Origin: F23-D06 sp045600525
GTDB taxonomy: Bacteria; Bacteroidota; Bacteroidia; Bacteroidales; WCHB1-69
DNA length: 22,857 nt
Direction: 5' to 3'
Assembly: GCA_045600525.1 (NCBI GenBank)
Contig: JAZRYC010000062.1
Span: forward strand, 1-22,857
The notes below the pieces were generated by a model. It had not been told where the DNA came from and did no database searches. It worked only from the letters and a program-made list of their open reading frames with translations. Shown here in pieces: positions 1 through 8,886 of this stretch; within the stretch, counting starts at the first letter, position 1; each line of letters opens with the position of its first letter. Made by a program: the position numbers and the translations under genes.

Positions 1-303
1 GGCATCTTTCAAAGATTGCGACAAGTCGTTGTATTTGCAATTGGAACGATTTTCCAAGTAGTAAGTACCCAATAATTCCCCATCTTCAGAGATGATCTCG
101 GTGGCTAAATTGGCATCTGGATTCTCTAATTCCGTGAAAGAGGGCATATATCCAATCCATCCCAATGAAATGAGTAGGAAAAGGAGTGCGATGATTCCTA
201 AAAAGGATAGATAGCACACCCAGAATGGCTTAATCCATTTGGAACGTTCGGTGGGGTTGCTGTCTTTTCGCTTTGTCTTTTGATTAGTCGTTGAACCGTA
301 CAT
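1..303 (-). CDS. Penicillin-binding protein 1A (class A, transglycosylase/transpeptidase), N-terminal part only
   Basis: This is the first 101 codons of a gene that runs off the left edge, with its ATG at 303-301. A charged cytoplasmic tail (residues 1-26) is followed by one membrane anchor (about 27-52). Then comes the segment MPSFTELENPDANLATEI with EDGELLGTYY, which in class A PBPs leads into the glycosyltransferase (GT51) domain. The family polymerises lipid II into glycan strands and crosslinks the peptides at the outer face of the inner membrane. The catalytic domains lie outside the window, so their state cannot be judged. The assignment rests on recognising this conserved N-terminal segment. 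A TAnnTTTG box lies about 75 bases upstream and a hairpin sits in the leader. Confidence 0.88.
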   Translation of the reverse strand, partial: MYGSTTNQKTKRKDSNPTERSKWIKPFWVCYLSFLGIIALLFLLISLGWIGYMPSFTELENPDANLATEIISEDGELLGTYYLENRSNCKYNDLSQSLKDA

Positions 304-330
304 GTTATTCAAATAGGTAAAGAATGTATA

Positions 331-350
331 CCGCTTACGAGTTTAAGCGG
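331..350 (-). promoter_or_regulatory. Hairpin in the PBP1A 5' leader
   Basis: CCGCTTA (331-337) and TAAGCGG (344-350) form a perfect 7-bp stem with a 6-base loop. It lies between the predicted transcription start and the ATG, with no U-run after it, so it looks like a leader stem-loop rather than a terminator. Its function is unknown. Confidence 0.4.
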
Positions 351-376
351 AGGTTGCCATGTTAGCAAAAACGGCG

Positions 377-384
377 CAAACTTA
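377..384 (-). promoter_or_regulatory. Predicted -7 box of the PBP1A gene
   Basis: The minus strand reads TAAGTTTG, a full match to the Bacteroidetes -7 consensus TAnnTTTG. The predicted start of transcription is about position 370, which gives a leader of about 67 bases before the ATG at 303. No clear -33 element was identified. Confidence 0.55.
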
Positions 385-456
385 CATAAAAAAATGTTTC
401 CAACTGATGAATAATATCAAAAATGTTCCCAAAGGTATGTGAATATCAAAGTATTG

Positions 457-3400
457 TTAGAGTACAATGATACTGCCGTTTAGCCGTACGGTCCCTCCGT
501 TACTTTTACGATATTCAATGACATAGATGTAGGTCGTATTGTATATGGTATTCCCATTGTAGTCACCATACCAGCGAAAGTTCTTGTCTGTGGAACGAAA
601 TACGCATTCGCCCCATCGATCGAATATCTTGATGCTGAATTGTTCCATGTTGCGAGTGAAGTATTCTTGGATATGGAAGTAGTCATTGAGTCCATCCCTG
701 TCGCTGGGTGTAATGGTGTTCGATAGGTAAAGTCGGCCATCACATGGCATGATGGAGAATCGTGCTTCACGCGAACATTGTTCGTTAGAAGCGGTTACCG
801 TGTAGGTGCCAGATTCCTGTACATGGATAATCTGCGAAGTTTCTCCAGTACTCCAAAGATAGTCCTCCAACTCAGAAACGACTTCTAATTCTACTATTCC
901 ATCAGTGCAGAAGTCCCCAGAATAGGAGGCTATTTCAGTGGAGGTATTGATGGTGTTGAGGTTTAGCGTGATAATGCTGTCGGCACCAAAATGGTCTTGT
1001 CGGGAAATGGTGTATGAACCTGTCGAATTCAGGGTCAGACCATTCCAAATAAATGGCAACTCATAGTCGCAGACCAAGGTGTCAATCTCTCTTTGGCTGT
1101 TTTGATGAACGGTTAGAGAGAATAAGATGACGCTATCGCATCCTATCGCATTGACAAGATGGAATGGAACCTCTGAGATGGCTGTGAAGAAGGTGCTGTC
1201 AAGGAAAATGTAGGGTAGGTCGTTCTCCAAAACTTCAGCATGTATTTCCACTTGCAAGGATGGCTGGGCTATAACGTGTAAAACGAGGGCCTCGTCAAGT
1301 CCGTTCGGATTTACAACGATGGTATCTACCATATCGCTTTCATTGAAGGTGATGTCGTGCCATGTAAGGGGGAGGCCGCTTTCACAAATCATGGTGTCAA
1401 GGTATCTGCGCACAAGTACCTGAACGGTGTCGGAGACATTACAATGGGTGACGAGACTGCTGTCGGAATTGTAGCCTGTGACGATGAAGAACATAGAACT
1501 GTCTATGGGAACGCTTTGAGTGTTGGCAGCGTGTGCGTCAGCGACGTTGTTTGCCGGTGTCCACTCGTAATGCCCAGCTCCATTGGCCCATAATGACACG
1601 ATGTCACCAAGATCAACCACCATATCTTCTGACGTGGTGAGCGTTGGAATAGCTATGACATTGATTGTAAGTGAAATGATACTGTCGCATCCAAACTGGT
1701 TGGTAAGTGCTCTTGTGAAAAGATGCGGTCCGGCCGTCATTAGACTATCTTGCGGAATAACGAATCCATGTCCTGTGTAATCGTTGCCCAGGCAGACGGA
1801 TTCCGTAAAGGTGGTGCTTTGAGTCGGAATGACATAAAGGGTGAGCACTGTAATGCTGTCTCCTCCCTGACTGGAAATATTGTTCAGCGTCTGTGTGCCT
1901 GCCTGATAGAATGTGAGTCCATGCCAATCGTGAGGTAGGTTGTTCTCACAGATGGTATCCGTCAGATATATCGTATCGCTGGGAGTTACGTGGAGATGAT
2001 AGTGAATGATACTGTCGCATCCGAATTGGTTTTCATAGGTGATATTGATGGAGGTGTCAGTGGGTGTGCTTGGCCCAAAACTGATATCATGGACAGTATA
2101 GGTTAGCTGCGAAATTCGAATGGTGTCGTTTTCAATAGTCTCATTCCCAATATGGAAGTGTATGTTGAAGGTCGTGTCAAAAGAGCAACCAATGGTATTA
2201 TGAACTATTGCGTGATAAGTCACAATGGTGTCGTGTGGTAGTGATATAGGTGGCGTGATAAGGAAGGTGGAATCGGATAGGGAAGACACCCATGGCCCTA
2301 GGATGGAGCGCTCCGTACACGGGTATTCTTCGGGAAGCAGGTAGGGATTAAGGGCGATTCCCCAATCCACTAAGTAGCCATTGTCGTTAGGCTGAATGTC
2401 TTCCACTTGAATATACCAATCGCCATTCAGCGGACATCCGATTAAATTGCTGAAACTTTCCTGGGGATGATATATCTGTGACATATTTGCAACATTGCTG
2501 GAATCAACCACGTAGGAATAACCATGAGGTAGATAAAACATGTTGCTGTTGTCCCACAGTGCGTTTTGCTGGACATGGATATTAGCCGACTCATAGCAGT
2601 ATCCGAATTCGCCGCCGGCATATTGGTATCCATGGGTGGTGTTGTTAGACCAAATATAGTTCCAAGGTACTCCGATGGGATTTTCTGCACTGTCGCAGGT
2701 TAGATTGTCTCTTTGTCGGTTGGCCAAACCGAGATTGATTCGGAACATTGTCGTGTAAGAGACACTCCATCCATCATGTTCTTGGTCGGGGAGGATTTTG
2801 CAAGAGTTCCCGTTCGGACAGATTAGTGATATTCGTAGATCTTCAAGTGCCGAATGCTCAATCTTTATACGGGTGAATAGTATGTCTTCTGCCGATGTGA
2901 TTGTTGCATTGGAATTAAAACCGGAAAAATGCGCAAATGAACGGTACGAACTGCCGTAGGGCTCGCATTCTATACTGTCTGGAAGGAAGATCTTCTGAGT
3001 ATTGCCCAATGAGAATGAGTAATGCTGAAGTGAAATGGAAGAATGGTTGGGATAGCCTATTGATAGGAAAAGAGAGTCTCCAGCACAGATGTCTTTTGGA
3101 ATGTTGAGCTGCGAGATGGGATTGGGTATGATGTGCAAATGCAAAACGACGACGGAATCGCAATCAGCCTGATTGGATAAGACGGTAGTAAGTATGGTGT
3201 CTCTGTAAAGGGAATCATTGTTCCATACAAAGGGAAGATCGGCTTGGCAGATGTTTCTCACTGTGAAGATGGTATCGGAGGAAGAACGGACAGGGATGTT
3301 CCTAGTGACAATTCTATCTAACTTGCTCGCCGTGATGTTTTCTGGAATACTAGTTTCAGCGGTGCTGATCGTCCCCCCTTTCTGCTCATAGGCTTCGCCT

Positions 3401-3642
3401 TTACAAATGGTATCATAAAGGATCTGTGTGGTGTCTTGCTGGACATAGATGGCCTTGTCGTTATCAGTTTGCGATGCAATCCAGTCTTCGCTTCCATTAG
3501 GATCGACATAGAATACAATCCCCTTACTTTCGGCGTCATTGGTGATAAGGTCGTCGATATGGTATGGTTGTGCGAAAATCGAACAACATCCACATAGGAA
3601 AATTGTAGCCAATGCTAATAAGGATCTTATTATTGAATTCAT
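457..3642 (-). CDS. Large secreted T9SS cargo protein with P-domain-like region, repeats and CHU_C C-terminal sorting domain
   Basis: A 1,061-residue exported protein. Residues 1-25 form a Sec signal ending in FAQ. Repeats of about 50-90 residues, each with an LPxxWxxxxF-type core and a GCDSI-type core, occur around 130-172, 541-552, 563-606, 615-663, 750-790, 806-846 and 855-898. Residues about 235-432 resemble a proprotein-convertase P-domain, with LIGCPLNGDWYIQVED and GYLVDWGIAL near its end. Residues about 971-1061 (ITPSDRDGLNDYF, IFDRWGECVF) match the CHU_C/type B T9SS domain, which in known systems sends proteins to the surface with SprF/PorE-type partners. No protease domain is visible, so the role is more likely adhesion or structure. 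The stop codon of ung lies 53 bases upstream, and co-transcription is possible. A weak box, CAATTTTG, lies just before the ATG. Confidence 0.85.
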   Translation of the reverse strand: MNSIIRSLLALATIFLCGCCSIFAQPYHIDDLITNDAESKGIVFYVDPNGSEDWIASQTDNDKAIYVQQDTTQILYDTICKGEAYEQKGGTISTAETSIPENITASKLDRIVTRNIPVRSSSDTIFTVRNICQADLPFVWNNDSLYRDTILTTVLSNQADCDSVVVLHLHIIPNPISQLNIPKDICAGDSLFLSIGYPNHSSISLQHYSFSLGNTQKIFLPDSIECEPYGSSYRSFAHFSGFNSNATITSAEDILFTRIKIEHSALEDLRISLICPNGNSCKILPDQEHDGWSVSYTTMFRINLGLANRQRDNLTCDSAENPIGVPWNYIWSNNTTHGYQYAGGEFGYCYESANIHVQQNALWDNSNMFYLPHGYSYVVDSSNVANMSQIYHPQESFSNLIGCPLNGDWYIQVEDIQPNDNGYLVDWGIALNPYLLPEEYPCTERSILGPWVSSLSDSTFLITPPISLPHDTIVTYHAIVHNTIGCSFDTTFNIHFHIGNETIENDTIRISQLTYTVHDISFGPSTPTDTSINITYENQFGCDSIIHYHLHVTPSDTIYLTDTICENNLPHDWHGLTFYQAGTQTLNNISSQGGDSITVLTLYVIPTQSTTFTESVCLGNDYTGHGFVIPQDSLMTAGPHLFTRALTNQFGCDSIISLTINVIAIPTLTTSEDMVVDLGDIVSLWANGAGHYEWTPANNVADAHAANTQSVPIDSSMFFIVTGYNSDSSLVTHCNVSDTVQVLVRRYLDTMICESGLPLTWHDITFNESDMVDTIVVNPNGLDEALVLHVIAQPSLQVEIHAEVLENDLPYIFLDSTFFTAISEVPFHLVNAIGCDSVILFSLTVHQNSQREIDTLVCDYELPFIWNGLTLNSTGSYTISRQDHFGADSIITLNLNTINTSTEIASYSGDFCTDGIVELEVVSELEDYLWSTGETSQIIHVQESGTYTVTASNEQCSREARFSIMPCDGRLYLSNTITPSDRDGLNDYFHIQEYFTRNMEQFSIKIFDRWGECVFRSTDKNFRWYGDYNGNTIYNTTYIYVIEYRKSNGGTVRLNGSIIVL

Positions 3643-3695
3643 GAAGATGTCAAAATTGTACTAGCATTGAAGTCATGGGAGGCGGTTTTGCGTCT

Positions 3696-4370
3696 CTATA
3701 GTTGCCAATCAATGGGCTCCTGGCCCATTTGGCGCAGCAATTCGTTGGTTTTTGAAAAATGCCGGCATCCGAAGAATCCCCTGGAAGCAGACAATGGAGA
3801 GGGATGGGCGGCGGTGAGCACATGGTGTTTTTGTGGATCGATGAGCACGCGCTTGTTGATGGCGAAATTTCCCCATAGTAAGAATACGAGCCCCTCGCGC
3901 CGCTCTGAAAGCCGCTGGATGGCACAGTCGGTAAACTGCTCCCACCCGCGATTCTGATGAGATCCCGCGCAATGCGCACGCACGGTTAGTGTGGCGTTTA
4001 ACAAAAGTACTCCCTGTGCGGCCCATTTCTGCAGATTCCCACTGCGCGGGATGACGAATCCCACATCATCCTGCAACTCCTTGAAGATGTTGTTCAAGGA
4101 ACGCGGAAAGGGCACGCCGTCCTGTACGGAAAAACACAATCCGTGCGCCTGCCCTACATCATGATAAGGGTCCTGCCCGATGATCACGACTTTTACTTTG
4201 TCAAATGGCGTGCTGTTGAAGGCGTTGAATATGCATGGACCAGGCGGGAAAACCTGGTAATGCCTTTTTTCTTCCTGCAGGAATGCTTTTAACTGTGCGA
4301 AATAGGGAGCTTGGAATTGATCCCACAACACCTCCTTCCATGAAGGCTCTATCTGCGGATTTACGGACAT
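3696..4370 (-). CDS. ung: Uracil-DNA glycosylase, family 1
   Basis: At 224 residues this is the usual length for the family. It removes uracil from DNA as the first step of base-excision repair in the cytoplasm. The catalytic motif GQDPYH spans residues 65-70, with Asp67 as the water-activating residue. LLLNATLTV around Asn125 provides the uracil-reading asparagine, and HPSPLSA at 189-195 is the DNA-intercalation loop with its catalytic His. All key residues are present. The ATG lies only 8 bases after the stop of the upstream C10 protease gene, so the two are probably co-transcribed. That is an odd partner for a repair gene and probably reflects chance gene order. Confidence 0.97.
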   Translation of the reverse strand: MSVNPQIEPSWKEVLWDQFQAPYFAQLKAFLQEEKRHYQVFPPGPCIFNAFNSTPFDKVKVVIIGQDPYHDVGQAHGLCFSVQDGVPFPRSLNNIFKELQDDVGFVIPRSGNLQKWAAQGVLLLNATLTVRAHCAGSHQNRGWEQFTDCAIQRLSERREGLVFLLWGNFAINKRVLIDPQKHHVLTAAHPSPLSASRGFFGCRHFSKTNELLRQMGQEPIDWQL

Positions 4371-4378
4371 GTCAATAT

Positions 4379-5833
4379 TTATTGAATGATGATTTTCTTA
4401 GAAATTCTTCCGGATTTTGTATCCGCCTGAAGCAAGTAGGTGCCGGCGGCAAAGCCAGTAACGTCAAACGGGCAGCTGTTTGCTTCTGGAAAACCTATTT
4501 TCAGAAGGCGACCGGATAGATCAAAGATACGGACCTCCTCTAGAAAAGACGGATCTGCGGATTCGCAGTGGATGAAAACCCTGCCATGCGAAGGATTCGG
4601 ATATATTGTCAAAGCGTCTTCTCTTTGATACTCGTCCACCCCTACGTTGGGCAACTCAGGCCCACGTATGCCAATTACGGCGGCTTGTTCAGAATTAAAG
4701 GAGTAGGGGCCAGGACTCATGGCTGATAGCAAAAAGTAACCATTATAGCTGCCTTCCCATCCCCAGTTTACATGGAAGTAGTCATCATCACGATATCCGT
4801 CGCAAAGGAAGGCATGCCCTCCCTGCGGGCCACTACCACCATAACAGAAAGGTTGAAGACTGTCTAATTCCGTCTTCATCATCTCCAACCATACACTGTT
4901 TGAATAATTGGAACGTTCCACATAGCGAACGTCTGACTCATATCGGAAATAGGTGGTTAGTGCTGAAACCATGTAGTTGGTGTTGGCCATACTGCCGATG
5001 CTCCCATAGCGCATGTGCGCCCCAATGCCGCAATGGAAGAGTAGGGTGGCCACTGCGTTGATCTCCTCTTCGGAAGGATTGATGACCCCTATCTTGTTGG
5101 GCATGTGCTCGTAATCGTACGTCGTGTGCTCAAAGTCGGCTTCCAAATACCCATAGTCGCCATACCCGTTTCCATAATGGGCATTGTTGCAAGTGTATCC
5201 GTAAGAACCTGAGCCTGTGGTCGGGAATTTCCAATATCGCATGATTTGTCCCATGACGACAGCAATGCAACCAACTTGCGCATGTCCTCCCGGACCATTG
5301 GGATCCGCCGGACAAAGTGCGTTGTAGTTTTGCGTTTGTGCCCATTTTGATGTGACCAATGGTCCCACTACGATATTACTCTTCGGTTGTATGGTTTGCT
5401 CTTCTCCCTTATACATTCGCCATTCACAAGCTGTTTGAGAAGCGGCGGCACCCACGCTTTCCTGTATGGTGCAGATCTCTCGTGCGTAGTCGTTCAATAA
5501 GGCGAATAAATTTTCTGGGATGTTTGTCATGTCAAATGCACTTTCATCGGAAAAAGCCAATATGGGTTTCGCTTTGTCATCGCCGCTGACAATGACGAAC
5601 CCGTTGTCCACATTGAAGATATAGAAACTGCTGGTGGAGTTTTTTGAGGGGGTCGGATTGCTCCAAGCGGCTACTAATTCTGCTTTGAGTGGCGTGGCAG
5701 TATATATGTTTGTTTGCTGCTTAAAGAAATTAAGCGCTACTTTCCGGGCTGTGATAGTATCTACTGGCGCTGCCGACAAGATGACGGTAAGGAAAGAAAT
5801 TCCTAGAAGAAGGGAAAAGATTCTTTTGATCAT
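4379..5833 (-). CDS. C10 family (streptopain-like) cysteine protease with T9SS type A tail
   Basis: A 484-residue secreted protease. Residues 1-21 form a signal peptide. Residues about 22-150 form a Spi/inhibitory-type prodomain (FYIFNVDNGFVIVSGDD). The peptidase C10 domain covers about 155-390: Cys189 in VGCIAVVMGQIMRYW is the predicted nucleophile, His340 in GGHAFLCDGY is the catalytic base, and Asn356-Trp357 in HVNWGW completes the site. The tail from about 405 (LTIYPNPSHG ... GTYLLQADTKSGRISKKIIIQ) is a type A T9SS sorting domain, normally cleaved when the protein is attached at the surface. The gene starts 12 bases after the stop of a paralogous protease, so the two look like a tandem duplication in one transcript. 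The substrate is unknown. Confidence 0.93.
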   Translation of the reverse strand: MIKRIFSLLLGISFLTVILSAAPVDTITARKVALNFFKQQTNIYTATPLKAELVAAWSNPTPSKNSTSSFYIFNVDNGFVIVSGDDKAKPILAFSDESAFDMTNIPENLFALLNDYAREICTIQESVGAAASQTACEWRMYKGEEQTIQPKSNIVVGPLVTSKWAQTQNYNALCPADPNGPGGHAQVGCIAVVMGQIMRYWKFPTTGSGSYGYTCNNAHYGNGYGDYGYLEADFEHTTYDYEHMPNKIGVINPSEEEINAVATLLFHCGIGAHMRYGSIGSMANTNYMVSALTTYFRYESDVRYVERSNYSNSVWLEMMKTELDSLQPFCYGGSGPQGGHAFLCDGYRDDDYFHVNWGWEGSYNGYFLLSAMSPGPYSFNSEQAAVIGIRGPELPNVGVDEYQREDALTIYPNPSHGRVFIHCESADPSFLEEVRIFDLSGRLLKIGFPEANSCPFDVTGFAAGTYLLQADTKSGRISKKIIIQ

Positions 5834-5845
5834 GTGTGGAGATGT

Positions 5846-7240
5846 TTATAGTTTGATTATTTTTTGATAGATGGAAATATGGTTGTCGAAACGTATTTCC
5901 ACGAGATATAATCCTGAAGGATAATTTGTCAGGTCTATGTCGGATGACATCGTGGTGAGGCATTGTGTGCGTACTAACTCACCAGTCATTCGGAAAATAT
6001 TGATTTGGCCTTTTTTCGGACTGCCTTCAGGAAGAACGATCTTGCAGGTTCCCGAAGTGGGATTGGGGAAAATCTTGATTAGGTCGGCTATGCACAGGTT
6101 CTCTACACCAGTGTCGTCGATTTTGGGCTCCAATCCGAAAATGGCTCCCTGATTATAGGAAAAATTCTGGGAACTGATGGGAGTCATGGCATCAATGCTG
6201 AAGAATCCGTCATAGTTTCCTCGTTGCCCCCAGTTGAAATGGAAGTAGTTGTAGTTGTTGTATCCATCACATACGAAACAGTGCCCTCCACTGAGTTGTT
6301 GGTTGAATCCGTTGTAGATTAGAGGACGTCCGGAATCAAGTTCGTCTTTTAGCATGGATATCCATTCGGATGTTCCGTAATCGTCTCGAAAACGTCCTTG
6401 TGCGGATATGCTGTAACCGAAGAAATCCTTCAGGGCACTCTCTGCAGTGACGGGGTGAAGAGGTGAAGTGATGACGTAGGCGCTGGAAATGGATGATCCG
6501 TATTCCGTATGGCATCCGACTCCGCAATGGTATAGAAGGGTAGCTACGGCGTTGTTGGCACTCGTTAGTGTATTGGGCATTTCCTCCCATTGATAGGTCG
6601 TGTTCTCAAAATCAGCGGAAACTGTGTGCCCGTTGTAGGTGTAGGAATAAGTTCCTATGCCGTGTTCTGGGTATTTCCAATATTTCATCACCTGTCCCAT
6701 GGCTACGGCCACGCAGCCCACTAGCGTATTTGTCGGACAGGCTGTGTTGTATGGGCTCCCTTGTCCCCATTGTGTTTGCAATAAGGCACTGACCTCTCTC
6801 GTATGTTTTGCCGCAGGCAATCTCCCCTCTCGTAGGGAGTTCCATTCATCACTGACAGAAACCTCAGGTTTCATGGCTTTGTCGCGCGCCGTCTCGATGC
6901 TTTGTTGGTAGAACTCCAACCAGTGAAGTACGTTGGAAGGAATCTCCCAAGCTTCAAAAGTTGAGTTCTCCGAATATCCCAGAATAGGACGGGCGAGGTC
7001 ATCAGCCGCTATGATCACGAATCCGCTCCCATCCACATCGTTGAAAGCGTATAGGTTTGACAGCGATGCGGGTAAGGTGACTTTTTTTAACACAGGAGCA
7101 TTTCCATATTCTCTTGTGGAGAAACCATTTTGCAGCCAAAATGTTTGGGCAATACGTTTTGCACATGCAGAATCTATAGGATTTGCGAAAATATGGCAAA
7201 CCAAATGCATGAGCAGTAAGACACAAAAGATTTTTTTCAT
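5846..7240 (-). CDS. C10 family (streptopain-like) cysteine protease with T9SS type A tail, second paralogue
   Basis: A 464-residue protein with the same architecture as the next gene downstream. It has a signal peptide (1-19), a prodomain with LYAFNDVDGSGFVIIAADD (about 20-150), and a C10 catalytic domain (about 150-372). Cys176 lies in VGCVAVAMGQVMKYW, His320 in GGHCFVCDGY, and Asn336-Trp337 in HFNWGQ. The type A T9SS tail runs from about 388 (IKIFPNPTSGT to YQKIIKL). It appears fully catalytic. It is the first gene after the purH terminator. The ATG at 7240 follows that terminator by about 14 bases, so its own promoter must overlap the terminator or it depends on read-through. Sequence differs clearly between the paralogues outside the motifs, which argues against a recent duplication. 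Confidence 0.93.
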   Translation of the reverse strand: MKKIFCVLLLMHLVCHIFANPIDSACAKRIAQTFWLQNGFSTREYGNAPVLKKVTLPASLSNLYAFNDVDGSGFVIIAADDLARPILGYSENSTFEAWEIPSNVLHWLEFYQQSIETARDKAMKPEVSVSDEWNSLREGRLPAAKHTREVSALLQTQWGQGSPYNTACPTNTLVGCVAVAMGQVMKYWKYPEHGIGTYSYTYNGHTVSADFENTTYQWEEMPNTLTSANNAVATLLYHCGVGCHTEYGSSISSAYVITSPLHPVTAESALKDFFGYSISAQGRFRDDYGTSEWISMLKDELDSGRPLIYNGFNQQLSGGHCFVCDGYNNYNYFHFNWGQRGNYDGFFSIDAMTPISSQNFSYNQGAIFGLEPKIDDTGVENLCIADLIKIFPNPTSGTCKIVLPEGSPKKGQINIFRMTGELVRTQCLTTMSSDIDLTNYPSGLYLVEIRFDNHISIYQKIIKL

Positions 7241-7253
7241 GCCGGGAACCTGT

Positions 7254-7286
7254 TAAAAAGATAGCGCACGATGAGGTGCGCTATCG
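7254..7286 (-). terminator. Intrinsic terminator of purH
   Basis: Arms 7260-7269 (GATAGCGCAC) and 7276-7285 (GTGCGCTATC) form a perfect 10-bp stem with a 6-base loop. On the minus strand it is followed by TTTTTAAC, and it starts 11 bases after the purH stop. A run of six T follows on the plus strand a few bases from the stem. Confidence 0.85.
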
Positions 7287-7296
7287 GTATCGTTTT

Positions 7297-8832
7297 TTAA
7301 TGTTTAAAATGTCTCACTCCGGTGAAAATCATCGAAATGCCCAGCTCGTTGCAGGCCTTGATGGAGTCTTCGTCGCGAACGGAGCCGCCGGGTTGGATGA
7401 TGGCGGTGACACCGTATTCGGCAGCCATCTTCACTACGTCGTCAAACGGGAAGAAGGCGTCGGAGGCGAGGCACAAGCCCTTGGTGAAACCCTTGCCTTT
7501 GGCTTCTTCAAAAGCGATATGGGCGGCGCCTACGCGGTTCATCTGACCAGCGCCGATGCCGGCGATCTTGCCGTCAGCAGCCACGGTGATGGCGTTGGAA
7601 CGGACGTGCTTGCAGATCTTCATTGCCAAGTAGAGGTCTTTCAGCTCCTGTTCGGTCGGTTTCTTTTCCGTGACCACATTCATCTCGTAATCTTCAGTGG
7701 ATTTGTTGTCGATGGTCTGCTGGAGCATGCCGCCGCGCACGCTGATGAACATCTTGTCATCCTGTTGGTCGGTGGTGGCGTCGAAGGTCATCAGACGGAT
7801 GTTTTTCTTGGTGGCGAGGTGGTCGAAGGCCTCTTGGGTGAAACTCGGGGCGGGGGTGATTTCCAGGAACACGGGCTTCATGGCTTCCGCCGTGGCGAGG
7901 TCGATTTTGCGGTTGGAGGCGACGATGCCGCCGAAGATGGAAACGGGGTCGGCTTCGTAAGCGCGCTGCCAAGCTTCCAATGCGTTGGCACCCAAACCTA
8001 CGCCGCACGGATTTTTGTGCTTCACGGCAACCATAGCGGGTTCTTTGAATTCCTTCAGAATTTGCAAGGTGGCGTCAGCATCTTGGATGTTGTTGTAGGA
8101 AAGTTCCTTGCCGTGCAATTGCTCTGCCCAGGCGATGGAGTAGCCCTGCTTTTTGCCAGCATAGAAAGTGGCTTCCTGATGCGGGTTCTCGCCGTAGCGC
8201 AGACTCTGTTTGCGGGTGAAGGTGAGGGAGATGTTTTCGGGCTCTTTTTCACCGGCCTGTTCGGTGAGGTAGGTGGAAATGTAGGTGTCGTATTGGGCGG
8301 TGTGGCGGAAAACCTTGGCAGCCAGGCGGCGGCGGGTTTCGAACGTGGTGTCGCCGTTGGCGCGCACTTCAGCCAGCACGGTGTCGTAGTCGGCGGAATC
8401 CACCACCACGGTCACGAACTTGTGGTTCTTGGCGGCGCTGCGCAGCATGGTCGGGCCGCCGATGTCGATATTCTCGATAGCGTCTTCGTAGGAGACGCCG
8501 GGTTTTTCAATAGTCTGTTTGAAGGGGTAGAGGTTCACGACAATCATATCAATCGGTTCGATGCCGTTGTCGCGCATCTCCTGTTGGTGTTTCTCGTTGT
8601 CGCGGATAGCGAGCAGACCGCCGTGAACTTTGGGATGGAGGGTCTTCACGCGGCCGTCCATGATTTCCGGGAAGCCGGTAACCTCGCTGATGCCGATGGT
8701 TTGGAGACCGGCGGCATCGAGGGCCTTCTTCGTGCCGCCCGTGGAGATGATTTGGTAACCTAATTCAATGAGACCGGCGGCGAAAGGCACCACGCCGGTT
8801 TTGTCGCTTACGCTGATAATTGCTCTTTTCAT
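7297..8832 (-). CDS. purH: Bifunctional AICAR formyltransferase / IMP cyclohydrolase
   Basis: A complete 511-residue PurH, catalysing the last two steps of de novo purine synthesis (AICAR to FAICAR to IMP) in the cytoplasm. The N-terminal MGS-like IMP cyclohydrolase domain includes ISVSDKTG (6-13) and STGGTKKALDAAG (30-42). The AICAR transformylase domain includes RYGENPHQ (212-219), the catalytic Lys271-His272 in KHKNPCG, SDAFFPF (457-463), PGGSVRDEDSI (481-491) and the C-terminal FTGVRHFKH. The coding sequence is visibly richer in G and C at third positions than its neighbours, as expected of a highly expressed housekeeping gene. A consensus promoter and a 5'-end palindrome lie upstream and a strong terminator downstream, so it appears to be a single-gene transcript. 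Confidence 0.98.
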   Translation of the reverse strand: MKRAIISVSDKTGVVPFAAGLIELGYQIISTGGTKKALDAAGLQTIGISEVTGFPEIMDGRVKTLHPKVHGGLLAIRDNEKHQQEMRDNGIEPIDMIVVNLYPFKQTIEKPGVSYEDAIENIDIGGPTMLRSAAKNHKFVTVVVDSADYDTVLAEVRANGDTTFETRRRLAAKVFRHTAQYDTYISTYLTEQAGEKEPENISLTFTRKQSLRYGENPHQEATFYAGKKQGYSIAWAEQLHGKELSYNNIQDADATLQILKEFKEPAMVAVKHKNPCGVGLGANALEAWQRAYEADPVSIFGGIVASNRKIDLATAEAMKPVFLEITPAPSFTQEAFDHLATKKNIRLMTFDATTDQQDDKMFISVRGGMLQQTIDNKSTEDYEMNVVTEKKPTEQELKDLYLAMKICKHVRSNAITVAADGKIAGIGAGQMNRVGAAHIAFEEAKGKGFTKGLCLASDAFFPFDDVVKMAAEYGVTAIIQPGGSVRDEDSIKACNELGISMIFTGVRHFKH

Positions 8833-8859
8833 ATAAGGTGTTTTTTGTTGTCGAATGAA

Positions 8860-8879
8860 AATAAGAGGTCCCTCTTATT
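8860..8879 (-). promoter_or_regulatory. Perfect palindrome at the 5' end of the purH transcript
   Basis: AATAAGAGG (8860-8868) and CCTCTTATT (8871-8879) are perfect 9-bp inverted arms separated by two bases. The predicted purH transcription start is about 8880, so the palindrome covers roughly +1 to +21. It could be a 5' stabilising stem-loop or an operator for a purine-responsive regulator; the sequence alone cannot decide. Confidence 0.5.
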
Positions 8880-8886
8880 GAGGCGG

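Noticed and set aside
7276..8763. 495-codon plus-strand open frame
   Set aside because: It is the antisense shadow of purH, caused by that gene's GC-rich third positions; its Gly/Val/His-rich sequence resembles no real protein.
8833..8886. Purine riboswitch in the purH leader
   Set aside because: The leader is about 48 bases, too short, and the only structure is the simple 9-bp palindrome.
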